NCBI GenBank assembly: GCA_030626365.1
Contig: DAOUPC010000001.1
Location: forward strand, 1 to 33,757
Reading direction: 5' to 3'
Length of the DNA: 33,757 bases
Source: Paracoccaceae bacterium
GTDB lineage: Bacteria > Pseudomonadota > Alphaproteobacteria > Rhodobacterales > Rhodobacteraceae
In this document: positions 22,466-30,593 of the stretch, in pieces
How positions within the stretch are numbered: the first letter of the stretch is position 1
Layout of the letters: the number at the start of each line of letters is the position of its first letter
Translations under genes and position numbers: made by a program
The notes under the pieces: model-generated
The model's input: the letters and a program-made list of their open reading frames with translations, nothing else
Told to the model about the DNA's origin: nothing
The model's database searches: none

Positions 22466-23787
22466 TGTCCTATGAAATGATCGCCCTGTTCATGTTCTCG
22501 TCGATGATGCTGATGATGTTCACCGGCCAGCGGGTATTTGCGGCCATTGGTGGTGTTGGTGCGATGGCGGCCCTGCTGCTGTGGGGCGTGGGTGGGTCGG
22601 ATATTCCGTTCACCGGGGCCATGAAAATCATGAAATGGTATCCGCTGCTGACCCTGCCGATGTTCATCTTCATGGGGTACATCCTGAGCGAAAGCAAAAT
22701 CGCCGATGACCTTTACAAGATGTTTCACGTCTGGATGGGTCCGGTTTCCGGCGGGTTGGCGATTGGCACCATCGGGCTGATGGTGCTGGTGTCGGCAATG
22801 AACGGGCTGTCGGTGGCCGGCATGGCGATTGGCGCGACCATTGCGTTGCCGGAACTGTTGCGCCGGGGCTATGACAAAAGGATGGTGACCGGGGTCATTC
22901 AGGCCGGGTCATCCCTGGGCATCCTCGTGCCGCCTTCGGTGGTTTTGGTGCTGTATGCGATCATTGCCCGCCAGCCGGTTGGCCAGTTGTGGCTTGCGGG
23001 TGTGTTTCCGGGGCTGATGATGGCGGCCATGTTCATCGCCTATATCTATATCCGCTGCCGGATTAATCCCGAACTGGGCCCGGCATTGCCGCCCGAAGAA
23101 CGCCAGATGCCGCTGCGCCAGAAACTGGGCCTGCTCAAGGCCGGGTTGCTGCCCATCGGTATCTTCATGGCGATGATGGTGCCGTTTGTGAACGGTTGGA
23201 CCTCGCTGGTTGAAAGTTCGGCCATCGGGGCGCTGGCCGCCTTTGGTACGGCTGTCGCCAAGGGGCGGATGAACCGCGCGGTATTCGAAAATTCGGTTCG
23301 CAACACGCTGGGCATTTCCTGCATGTTCATGTGGATCATTGTCGCCGCCACCGGGTTTGGCGCGGTGTTTGACGGGCTGGGCGCGGTCAAGGCGATCGAG
23401 CATCTGTTTACCGAACAACTGGGGCTTGGTCCCTGGGCAATCCTGATCCTGATGCAACTGTCGTTCCTGATCATGGGCACGTTTCTGGACGACACGGCGA
23501 TGCTGGTCATTGTGGCACCTTTGTATGTGCCGCTGGTCGGGGCGCTGGGGTTCGATCTGATCTGGTACGGGGTGCTTTATACGATCACCACACAAATAGC
23601 CTATATGACACCGCCATTTGGCTATAACCTGTTCTTGATGCGGGCCATGGCACCGCCGGAAATCACGCTAAAGGACATCTATGGATCAATCCTGCCCTTT
23701 GTTCTGGTGATGGTATTGGCGCTGATACTGATTATGGTGTTCCCACAAATTGCCCTTTGGCTACCTGACTATGTTTACGACAAATAA
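22465..23787 (+). CDS. dctM: TRAP transporter large permease (DctM)
   Basis: 440 residues, very hydrophobic, about 12 membrane helices. Family segments include FTGQRVFAAIGGVGAM, PMFIFMGYILSESKIADDLYKM, GSSLGILVPPSVVLVLYAI, GTFLDDTAMLVIVAPLYVPL and the C-terminal TPPFGYNLFLMRAM. It is the main transport subunit, driven by a sodium or proton gradient. It starts on the last base of dctQ, and dctP follows after 53 nt. Confidence 0.94.
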   Translation: MSYEMIALFMFSSMMLMMFTGQRVFAAIGGVGAMAALLLWGVGGSDIPFTGAMKIMKWYPLLTLPMFIFMGYILSESKIADDLYKMFHVWMGPVSGGLAIGTIGLMVLVSAMNGLSVAGMAIGATIALPELLRRGYDKRMVTGVIQAGSSLGILVPPSVVLVLYAIIARQPVGQLWLAGVFPGLMMAAMFIAYIYIRCRINPELGPALPPEERQMPLRQKLGLLKAGLLPIGIFMAMMVPFVNGWTSLVESSAIGALAAFGTAVAKGRMNRAVFENSVRNTLGISCMFMWIIVAATGFGAVFDGLGAVKAIEHLFTEQLGLGPWAILILMQLSFLIMGTFLDDTAMLVIVAPLYVPLVGALGFDLIWYGVLYTITTQIAYMTPPFGYNLFLMRAMAPPEITLKDIYGSILPFVLVMVLALILIMVFPQIALWLPDYVYDK

Positions 23788-23840
23788 CCCAAAAGAACTC
23801 CACCAACGGAGCGCCCAACAATCTGCAAGGAGAATGCAAA

Positions 23841-24872
23841 ATGACCACAAGACGTAAGTTTATCAAAGGGGCGGCAATCGTCCCGGCGGCGGCGCTGGCA
23901 ACCCCGGCCCTGGCGCAATCGACGATCAAATGGCGGATGCAGACCTATGCGGGTCCGGCCCTGGCCGAGCATGTGATCAAACCTGCGATCGACATGTTCA
24001 ACAAGATCGCCGGCGACCGGATGCAGATCGAACTGTTCTTCGCCGACCAGTTGGTGCCAACCGGCGAATTGTTTCGCGCCATGCAGCGTGGCACAATCGA
24101 TGCGGTCCAGTCGGATGACGACAGCATGGCCTCGCCCACCGAGGTCACCGTGTTTGGTGGCTATTTCCCGTTTGCGTCACGCTATTCGCTTGATGTGCCA
24201 GTGCTGTTCAACCAGTACGGCCTGAACGAAATCTGGGATGAGGAATATTCCAAGGTTGGCGTCAAGCACATCAGCGCCGGTTCCTGGGACCCGTGCCACT
24301 TTGCCACCAAGGACCCGATCAATTCGTTGGCCGACCTCAAGGGCAAAAAGATATTCACCTTCCCGACTGCGGGCCGGTTCCTTACACAGTTTGGCGTGGT
24401 TCCGGTAACCCTGCCTTGGGAAGACATCGAAGTGGCCGTGCAAACCGGCGAACTGGATGGCATCGCATGGTCGGGCATCACCGAGGACTATACCGTTGGC
24501 TGGGCAGACGTGACCAACTACTTCCTGACCAACAACATCTCGGGTGCGTGGGCCGGATCGTTCTATGCCAACATGGACCGTTGGAACGAACTGCCGGAAG
24601 ATCTGCAAACCCTGTTCCGGGTCTGCTGTGACCAGTCGCATTACTATCGCCAGTGGTGGTACTGGGGCGGCGAGGCAAACCTGCGCGTGCATGGGCCGAA
24701 GATGAAGCTGACAACCATTCCCGACAACGAATGGGCCACAGTCGAAGCGGCAGCCCAGGAGTTCTGGGAAGAGATCGCCGCAGAATCCCCGACCAAGGCC
24801 AAAGTGGTCGAGATCATCAAGCGTTATAATGCCGACATGGTTAAGGCCGGTCGCCCGTACCGCTACGGCTGA
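23841..24872 (+). CDS. dctP: TRAP transporter solute-binding protein (DctP)
   Basis: 343 residues. The N-terminus TTRRKFIKG followed by a hydrophobic stretch and ATPALAQS is a signal peptide, probably Tat-type because of the twin arginine, with cleavage after about residue 25. The mature protein has DctP-family features: KWRMQTYAGPALAEHVIKPAIDMFN, the ELFFADQLVPTGELFRAMQRGTIDAVQ strand-helix and AGRFLTQFGVVPV with the arginine that usually grips a carboxylate. It belongs to the subgroup often linked to 2-oxoacids or amino-acid-like ligands, but the substrate is not predictable. The start at 23841 has AAGGAG at 23827-23832. A strong terminator follows. Confidence 0.92.
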   Translation: MTTRRKFIKGAAIVPAAALATPALAQSTIKWRMQTYAGPALAEHVIKPAIDMFNKIAGDRMQIELFFADQLVPTGELFRAMQRGTIDAVQSDDDSMASPTEVTVFGGYFPFASRYSLDVPVLFNQYGLNEIWDEEYSKVGVKHISAGSWDPCHFATKDPINSLADLKGKKIFTFPTAGRFLTQFGVVPVTLPWEDIEVAVQTGELDGIAWSGITEDYTVGWADVTNYFLTNNISGAWAGSFYANMDRWNELPEDLQTLFRVCCDQSHYYRQWWYWGGEANLRVHGPKMKLTTIPDNEWATVEAAAQEFWEEIAAESPTKAKVVEIIKRYNADMVKAGRPYRYG

Positions 24873-24893
24873 TACGAACCGTTCAATACACCG

Positions 24894-24920
24894 ATTTGGC
24901 CCGCCATCGGCGGGCCAAAT
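24894..24920 (+). terminator. Terminator after dctP
   Basis: ATTTGGCCCGCC (24894-24905) pairs perfectly over 12 bp with GGCGGGCCAAAT (24909-24920) around a 3-nt loop, 21 nt after the dctP stop. The following bases are only mildly T-rich. Confidence 0.75.
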
Positions 24921-24923
24921 TCC

Positions 24924-24971
24924 TTACGCAAGAAATGCACCAAGGTTTTTTTGGAAACTCCTGGTGCGTAA
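24924..24971 (+). promoter_or_regulatory. Structured leader before the second GS-like gene
   Basis: TTACGCA (24924-24930) is complementary to TGCGTAA (24965-24971), and GCACCA (24937-24942) to TGGTGC (24962-24967). The two helices share 24965-24967, so they exclude each other. Between them lies a run of seven T (24946-24952). The layout recalls an attenuator, but no known riboswitch class was recognised. Confidence 0.35.
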
Positions 24972-24986
24972 CCTTCGAGGCCCCTC

Positions 24987-26342
24987 ATGCTTTCTTTCGA
25001 TACACTCAAGAAAAACGTCGCTGACGGAACTGTGGATACGGTTCTTGTCTGTCTGGTTGACATGCAGGGGCGGCTTTTGGGCAAACGGTTCCACGCCCAG
25101 AACTTTCTGGACGGCGCCTGGAAGGAAACCCACTGCTGTAACTACCTGCTGGCCACCGACCTTGAGATGGCCACCCCTGATGGCTACGAGGCAACCAGTT
25201 GGCAGTCCGGTTATGGCGATTATGTCATGAAGCCCGACCTTGATACGCTGCGCCCTATGCCCTGGCTGGAAGGCACGGTCATGGTGCTGTGCGATGTGCT
25301 GGACCACCACACCCACGAACCCATCCCCCATTCCCCGCGCCAGGTGCTAAAGAACCAGATCGCCCGGCTAAAGGCGCTGGGCTTCAGCGCCAAGATGGCC
25401 ACCGAACTGGAATTCTTTCTGTTCGAGAAAAGCTTTGAAGAAATCCGCAAATCCGGCTTTCGCGACCTTCAGCCAATCAGTGGCTATAACGAGGATTACC
25501 ATATCCTTCAGACCACCCGCGAAGAACATGTGATGCGCCCGCTGCGCAACCATCTTTATGCCGCAGGTATCCCCGTGGAAAACACCAAGGGCGAGGCCGA
25601 GGCAGGCCAGGAAGAACTGAATATCAAATATGACGAGGCGCTGAATTGCGCCGATCACCACACAATCGCCAAACACGCCACCAAGGAAATCGCCTGGCAA
25701 CAGGGCCACGCCGCCAGCTTTCTGCCCAAATGGCATCAGGACAAGGTCGGCAGTTCCAGCCACGTGCATATGTCGTTGTGGCAGGGCGATACCCCCGCCT
25801 TTTATGACAAGGATGGCGAATATGGCATGTCGCTCCTGATGCGCCGGTTCTGCGCCGGGATGGTTGCCTATCTGCCCGAATACACGCTTTTCATGGCCCC
25901 CTATGTGAACAGCTATAAGCGCTTTATGAAGGGCACGTTTGCCCCCACCAAATCGGTGTGGTCAGTTGACAACCGCACCGCCGGTTTCCGCATGTGCGGC
26001 GAAGGCACCAAGGGCGTGCGGATGGAGTGCCGGATTGGCGGCTCTGACATCAACCCCTATCTGGCGCAGGCGGTGCTTTTGGCGGCCGGGATCAAGGGGC
26101 TTGAGGATAAAATGGAGCTGCCTGCGCCCGCTGCCGGTGACAATTACGCCGACGCCACGGGTGGTGAGATCCCGCGTTCCCTGCGCGATGCGGTGGAAAC
26201 GCTGCGCGGCTCGGACATGCTGCGCGCGGCACTGGGGGACAAGGTGGTTGACCATTATGTCCGTTGCGGCGAATGGGAGCAGGAAGAGTTCGAACGCGTC
26301 GTGACCGACTGGGAAATCGCGCGCGGGTTCGAACGCGCATAA
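24987..26342 (+). CDS. Glutamine-synthetase-like gamma-glutamyl-amine ligase (second copy)
   Basis: 451 residues of the glutamine synthetase superfamily, in the group that ligates glutamate to amines. Landmarks: N-terminal VDTVLVCLVDMQGRLLGKRF, metal-site MATELEFFLFE (about 152-162), GEAEAGQEELN, the histidine segment SSSHVHMSLW, APYVNSYKRF and MECRIGGSDINPYL. The second half of that loop departs from the housekeeping enzyme, and no DGSS ammonium-site motif is present. It differs strongly from the copy at 1317, so it is not a recent duplicate. It heads a block with an aldehyde dehydrogenase (50 nt downstream) and an Fe-type alcohol dehydrogenase, as expected for oxidation of a gamma-glutamylated amino alcohol. 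The ATG at 24987 has only a weak upstream GAGG. Confidence 0.87.
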   Translation: MLSFDTLKKNVADGTVDTVLVCLVDMQGRLLGKRFHAQNFLDGAWKETHCCNYLLATDLEMATPDGYEATSWQSGYGDYVMKPDLDTLRPMPWLEGTVMVLCDVLDHHTHEPIPHSPRQVLKNQIARLKALGFSAKMATELEFFLFEKSFEEIRKSGFRDLQPISGYNEDYHILQTTREEHVMRPLRNHLYAAGIPVENTKGEAEAGQEELNIKYDEALNCADHHTIAKHATKEIAWQQGHAASFLPKWHQDKVGSSSHVHMSLWQGDTPAFYDKDGEYGMSLLMRRFCAGMVAYLPEYTLFMAPYVNSYKRFMKGTFAPTKSVWSVDNRTAGFRMCGEGTKGVRMECRIGGSDINPYLAQAVLLAAGIKGLEDKMELPAPAAGDNYADATGGEIPRSLRDAVETLRGSDMLRAALGDKVVDHYVRCGEWEQEEFERVVTDWEIARGFERA

Positions 26343-26391
26343 GGCAGCACACGGGCATTCTTGGCCCGGCTATCAGGAACGGGTTTGCAAG

Positions 26392-27768
26392 ATGACCAAG
26401 ACACTTCAATGTATCTCGCCGATTGACGGATCGGTTTATCTGGAACGCCCGACGCTGTCGCGCGACGCTGCCGGTGCTGTGGTAACCGCCGCCCGCGCGG
26501 CACAGGCCGGTTGGGCCGCGCGCCCGATGGGCGAACGGATCAAACTGGTCCGCGCCGCCGTGGCCGAGGTTGGCAAGAACACTGACCGCATGGCACTGGA
26601 ACTGGCCCATCAGATGGGCCGCCCGGTGCGCTATGGCGGTGAATTCGGCGGCTTTGAGGAACGCGCGCTGCATATGGCAGAGATTGCCGAAACCGCCCTT
26701 GCCCCGATTATCATTGAAGACAGCGACGCCTTTACCCGCAAGATCATGCGCGAACCGCATGGCGTGGTCTTTGTGGTGGCCCCCTGGAATTACCCTTACA
26801 TGACCGCGATCAACACGGTTGCCCCGGCGCTGATTGCCGGCAACAGTGTAATCCTGAAACACGCCACCCAAACCCTGCAAGTGGGTGAACGCCTGGCCGA
26901 AGCATTTTACGCCGCTGGCATCCCGAAAGACGTGTTTCAGAACGTGTTTCTTGACCACGACACCACCAGCGCGCTGATTGCCGCGCGGTCCTTTGATTTC
27001 GTGAACTTCACCGGGTCGGTGGGTGGCGGGCAGGCGATGGAGCGCGCCGCCGCAGGCACATTCACCCCCGTCAGCACCGAACTGGGCGGCAAGGATCCGG
27101 GCTATGTCCGGGCTGACGCCGATCTGGACGCTGCGGTGGATGGGCTGATGGATGGCGCGATGTTCAACGCCGGTCAGTGCTGTTGCGGGATCGAACGGAT
27201 TTATGTCCACGCCAGCCTGTATGACGCCTTTGTCGAAAAGGCCGTGGCACTGGTGAACACGTACGTGCTGGGCAACCCTTTGGACGGTGAAACAACCATG
27301 GGCCCGATGGCCAACATCCGTTTCGCCAGCGAAGTCCGCGCCCAGATAGACGAGGCCGTTGCAGATGGGGCCACGGCCCATATCGCGCCCTTTGCGGCAG
27401 ATGATGGCGGCGCGTATCTGACGCCACAAATCCTTACGGGCGTGAATCACAACATGCGCGTCATGCGCGACGAAAGCTTTGGCCCGGTGGTGGGCATCAT
27501 GTCCGTCAAAGACGATGACGAGGCAATCGCGCTGATGAACGACAGCATGTTTGGCCTGACTGCGGCGATCTATACCAAAGACGCGCAGGCGGCGGATGCC
27601 ATCGGTGCCCGCCTGCAAACCGGCACGGTGTTCATGAACCGCTGTGATTATCTTGATCCGGCATTGTGCTGGACCGGTTGCAAAGATACCGGTCGCGGTG
27701 CCGGCCTGTCGGTGCTGGGCTTTCAGGCCCTCACCCGTCCGAAATCCTACCACCTCAAGAAAGCCTGA
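26392..27768 (+). CDS. NAD(P)-dependent aldehyde dehydrogenase
   Basis: 458 residues of the aldehyde dehydrogenase superfamily, somewhat short at the N-terminus in the manner of succinate-semialdehyde-type members. The general base is E230 (STELGGKDPG). The nucleophile is C264 within an unusual run of three cysteines, C263-C265, in FNAGQCCCGIERI. The cofactor region VAPWNYPYMTAINTVAPALIAGNSVILKHA is intact. It lies between the GS-like ligase and the alcohol dehydrogenase on the same strand, so it probably oxidises the aldehyde made by its neighbour. The ATG at 26392 follows AGGAACGGG at somewhat long spacing. Confidence 0.92.
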   Translation: MTKTLQCISPIDGSVYLERPTLSRDAAGAVVTAARAAQAGWAARPMGERIKLVRAAVAEVGKNTDRMALELAHQMGRPVRYGGEFGGFEERALHMAEIAETALAPIIIEDSDAFTRKIMREPHGVVFVVAPWNYPYMTAINTVAPALIAGNSVILKHATQTLQVGERLAEAFYAAGIPKDVFQNVFLDHDTTSALIAARSFDFVNFTGSVGGGQAMERAAAGTFTPVSTELGGKDPGYVRADADLDAAVDGLMDGAMFNAGQCCCGIERIYVHASLYDAFVEKAVALVNTYVLGNPLDGETTMGPMANIRFASEVRAQIDEAVADGATAHIAPFAADDGGAYLTPQILTGVNHNMRVMRDESFGPVVGIMSVKDDDEAIALMNDSMFGLTAAIYTKDAQAADAIGARLQTGTVFMNRCDYLDPALCWTGCKDTGRGAGLSVLGFQALTRPKSYHLKKA

Positions 27769-27772
27769 AGTC

Positions 27773-28918
27773 ATGAAACTTGTTGGAAACTGGTCTTATC
27801 CCACCGCGATCCGCTTTGGTGCCGGGCGTATATCCGAAATCGCCGAATCCTGCGCCGCTGCCGGTATCTCGCGCCCGCTGCTGGTCACGGACCGTGGCCT
27901 TGCCAGCCTGGCGATCACCACGGCCACGCTGGACCTGCTTGAGACCGCCGGTCTGGGCCGGGCGATGTTTGCGGATGTTGACCCAAACCCGAACGAAACC
28001 AACGTCGCCGAGGGACTGAAAATGTACCGTGACGGCGGCTTTGACGGGGTGATCGCCTTTGGTGGCGGCTCGGCCCTTGATCTGGGTAAGGTGCTGGCGT
28101 TCATGGCCGGCCAAACCCGCCCGATGTGGGATTTTGAGGATGTCGGCGACTGGTGGACCCGCGCCGACCCGGCCGGTATTCACCCGATCGTTGCCGTACC
28201 AACCACTGCTGGCACCGGCTCCGAGGTGGGGCGCGCAGGTATTATTACCAATTCGCAAACCCACGAGAAAAAGATCATCTTTCACCCCAAAATGCTGGCT
28301 CAGGTGGTGATTTGCGACCCTGAACTGACCGTTGGCATGCCGCCCTTCTTTACTGCCGGTACGGGTCTGGATGCCTTTGCCCATTGCGTCGAGGCGTTCT
28401 GTTCCCCGCATTACCACCCCATGTCACAGGGCATGGCACTGGAAGGGATGCGACTGGTCAAGGAATACCTGCCGCGCGCCTATGCGGATGGCACCGATAT
28501 CGAGGCGCGCGCGCATATGATGTCTGCTGCGCTCATGGGGTCCACCGCGTTCCAAAAGGGGCTGGGCGCGATCCATGCGCTAAGCCACCCCATTGGTGCG
28601 CATCACCACACCCATCACGGCACGACCAATGCGGTTTGCATGCCTGCGGTGCTGCAATTCAACCGCCCCACCGCCGAAGGCGTACTGTCCGAGGCCGCCG
28701 ATTATCTGGGGATTGCGGGCGGATTTGACGGGTTTGCCGCCTATGTGGACGGGCTGAATGCGTCAATGAACATCCCGCGCACATTGGGCGAACTGGGCGT
28801 CACCAACCCCGATATTGATGTCCTGACCCGCGATGCACTGAATGACCCCAGCGTGGGGGGCAACCCGGTTGAAATGACAACCGAGAACACCAAAGCCCTG
28901 TTCGAGGCCTGCCTGTAA
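27773..28918 (+). CDS. Iron-containing (group III) alcohol dehydrogenase
   Basis: 381 residues. The nucleotide motif GGGSALDLGK is at 97-106 and PTTAGTGSEV near 143-152. The metal ligands line up with FucO as D200, H204, H268 and H282 (GTGLDAFAHC; IHALSHPIGAHHHTHHG). A histidine-rich stretch H277-H282 surrounds the last ligand. The enzyme would oxidise a primary alcohol to the aldehyde with NAD. The start at 27773 (MKLVGNWSYPTAIRFG) is 4 nt after the aldehyde dehydrogenase stop; the frame is open upstream inside that gene but without family sequence. Its stop touches the convergent minus-strand unit at 28919. Confidence 0.92.
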   Translation: MKLVGNWSYPTAIRFGAGRISEIAESCAAAGISRPLLVTDRGLASLAITTATLDLLETAGLGRAMFADVDPNPNETNVAEGLKMYRDGGFDGVIAFGGGSALDLGKVLAFMAGQTRPMWDFEDVGDWWTRADPAGIHPIVAVPTTAGTGSEVGRAGIITNSQTHEKKIIFHPKMLAQVVICDPELTVGMPPFFTAGTGLDAFAHCVEAFCSPHYHPMSQGMALEGMRLVKEYLPRAYADGTDIEARAHMMSAALMGSTAFQKGLGAIHALSHPIGAHHHTHHGTTNAVCMPAVLQFNRPTAEGVLSEAADYLGIAGGFDGFAAYVDGLNASMNIPRTLGELGVTNPDIDVLTRDALNDPSVGGNPVEMTTENTKALFEACL

Positions 28919-28975
28919 TCAGTTACCTTCCAGGCGCTTTTGCGTCTGGGGGTCAAACAACCCCGGCCACATCAT
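28919..28975 (-). CDS. 18-residue ORF coupled to the ABC permease stop; possible gene remnant or fortuitous
   Basis: ATG at 28975 (minus strand) overlaps the permease stop as TGATG, and the ORF reads MMWPGLFDPQTQKRLEGN before a TGA that directly abuts the stop codon of the alcohol dehydrogenase gene. The overlap style is that of a real next gene in the operon, so this may be the head of a gene cut off at the junction. The same DNA forms two hairpins (28930-28949 and 28949-28964) that could end transcription instead. Confidence 0.3.
   Translation of the reverse strand: MMWPGLFDPQTQKRLEGN
28930..28964 (-). terminator. Double hairpin between convergent operons
   Basis: CCAGGCGC (28930-28937) pairs with GCGTCTGG (28942-28949) around TTTT with one G-T pair, and GGGG/CCCC (28949-28952 with 28961-28964) can form a second stem. 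They lie between the alcohol dehydrogenase and ABC permease ends. No T-tract follows on either strand, so the terminator call is moderate. Confidence 0.4.
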
Positions 28976-29796
28976 CAGTTGCGCCAGCGCAGCAATCTCT
29001 TTTCCATCAATCCGATGGCCCAGCTGGTGATCACCCCCAACACCGACAGGATCAGTACCCCGGCAAACAGCCGCTCCAGGTCATAAAGTGACCCGGCTTG
29101 CAGGATATAGGCCCCGATCCCGTATTCCGCGCCCAGCATCTCTGCCGCAACCAACAAGATGATGCCAATCGCCAGTGATACCCGCAGCCCGGACAATATG
29201 CCGGGCAGGGCACCGGGCAGCACGATCTTGCGAACAATCGACATCCAGCTAAGGCCAAAACTCTGGCCCATCCGCACCAATGTGCGGTCCACATTGTCCA
29301 CCGCGCCATAGGTCGACACAATCGTCGGCGTGAACGTCCCCAGCGCAATCAGCGCGTATTTGGACCCCTCATCAATGCCAAACCAGATCACGAACAGCGG
29401 CAACAGGGCGATCTTCGGGATCGGAAACAGCGCGGCAACCAGCGGGATCAGCCCGGCCCGCACATAGGAAAACAGCCCGATCATTATGCCAACACCGATA
29501 CCGGCACTTACGCCCAGCGCGCTGCCAACCACCAGCCGGGTCAGCGATGGCCCCAGGTGGGTCCAGAACATGCCCGATTGCCACAGCTCAACCAGCGTCG
29601 CCGCCACATCAGACGGGCGCGGCAAGGTCAGATTGGTAATCCAGCCGGTCCGCGTGCCCCATTCCGCCAGCGCCAACAACACGACAAAGACGACAATACC
29701 GGCCCCACGTTTGGCCACCGGTCGAAAACCGCCACCGCGAAAGGGCACCGGACGCGCCAAATCCGGGCGCGCGGTTTCTGATCCACCCTCAGACAT
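28975..29796 (-). CDS. ABC transporter permease, SsuC/TauC type
   Basis: 273 residues with about six hydrophobic helices and the permease EAA-type loop (SFGLSWMSIVRKIVLPGALPGILSGLRVSLAIGI). The family serves sulfonates, taurine, nitrate, thiamine precursors and other small organic ions. The N-terminal 30 residues are polar and cytoplasmic. Its ATG overlaps the end of the ATPase gene by 8 nt, so the two are coupled; AGGA lies 9 nt ahead of the start. Confidence 0.92.
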   Translation of the reverse strand: MSEGGSETARPDLARPVPFRGGGFRPVAKRGAGIVVFVVLLALAEWGTRTGWITNLTLPRPSDVAATLVELWQSGMFWTHLGPSLTRLVVGSALGVSAGIGVGIMIGLFSYVRAGLIPLVAALFPIPKIALLPLFVIWFGIDEGSKYALIALGTFTPTIVSTYGAVDNVDRTLVRMGQSFGLSWMSIVRKIVLPGALPGILSGLRVSLAIGIILLVAAEMLGAEYGIGAYILQAGSLYDLERLFAGVLILSVLGVITSWAIGLMEKRLLRWRN

Positions 29797-30556
29797 GCAG
29801 CAATTCCTGATCTGCGGCCATCGCCTCTTGCTTCATCATGTCCCACAACTGTGCCTGCACCGCCTCAAGGCGTGCATCCCCCGCGCGGCGCTCGGTCAGG
29901 GGGATATCGATCTTGACCACTTCGCACAGGCGCCCGGGGCGGCGGGACAGCACCGCAATCCGGTGGCCCAGCCGCACCGCTTCGGCCAGGTTGTGGGTGA
30001 CATAGACGCCGGTAAAGGGCTGGCGTTCCCACAGACCGATCATGTCTTCCATCAGTAATTCGCGGGTTTGCGCATCAAGTGCGGACAGCGGTTCGTCCAG
30101 CAACATAACGGCAGGCTTTACCGCCAGCGCGCGGGCAATTGCCACCCTTTGTTTCATCCCGCCCGACAATTGCCGGGGCAATGCGGTGCGAAAATCGGAC
30201 AGCTTGGTGCGCGCCAGAACGTCACTGATGATGTGATCTGCCTTGGCCCCGCGAATACCGTGATCTTCCAGCACCAGCGAAATGTTGCCCTCGACCGTGC
30301 GCCAGGGCAGCAGGGCAAAGTCCTGAAACACATACGTTAACGGGTTCAGACAGCCCTCGGGCGCTGTGCCCCGTTGCAAAATCTGCCCCGCGCTGGGCCT
30401 TTCCAGCCCGCCAATCAGGCGCAGCAATGTTGACTTGCCACAGCCGGACGGGCCGATCACGCACAGGATTTCACCCGCCGGAATATGCAGCGATACATCC
30501 TCAAGCACCGTCAGCCCGTCGTAACGGTGGGTGATGTTTTCCAGGGTCAGATCCAT
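29789..30556 (-). CDS. ABC transporter ATP-binding protein, SsuB/TauB type
   Basis: 255 residues. Walker A is GPSGCGKST (near 37-45), the Q-loop FQDFALLPW, the signature LSGGMKQR, Walker B VMLLDEPLSALD and the switch histidine VTHN. The start at 30556 (MDLTLENITHRYDG) gives the normal N-terminus; the frame extends 22 codons upstream through a hairpin. It powers import through the adjacent permease. The hairpin between the binding-protein gene and this gene would lower its expression relative to the binding protein. Confidence 0.93.
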   Translation of the reverse strand: MDLTLENITHRYDGLTVLEDVSLHIPAGEILCVIGPSGCGKSTLLRLIGGLERPSAGQILQRGTAPEGCLNPLTYVFQDFALLPWRTVEGNISLVLEDHGIRGAKADHIISDVLARTKLSDFRTALPRQLSGGMKQRVAIARALAVKPAVMLLDEPLSALDAQTRELLMEDMIGLWERQPFTGVYVTHNLAEAVRLGHRIAVLSRRPGRLCEVVKIDIPLTERRAGDARLEAVQAQLWDMMKQEAMAADQELLHV

Positions 30557-30563
30557 GGTGCAA

Positions 30564-30588
30564 ACGGGCGGGCCACCGGCCCGCCCGT
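30564..30588 (-). terminator. Intra-operon stem-loop between binding-protein and ATPase genes
   Basis: ACGGGCGGGCC (30564-30574) pairs over 11 bp with GGCCCGCCCGT (30578-30588) around a 3-nt loop, immediately after the binding-protein stop and 8 nt before the ATPase start. On the minus strand only TTT follows, so it is likely a partial terminator or 3'-end protector. Confidence 0.6.
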
Positions 30589-30593
30589 GGTCC

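Noticed and set aside
26092..27774. 560-codon minus-strand frame opposite the aldehyde dehydrogenase
   Set aside because: No recognisable domains; the plus-strand enzyme has intact catalytic residues throughout.
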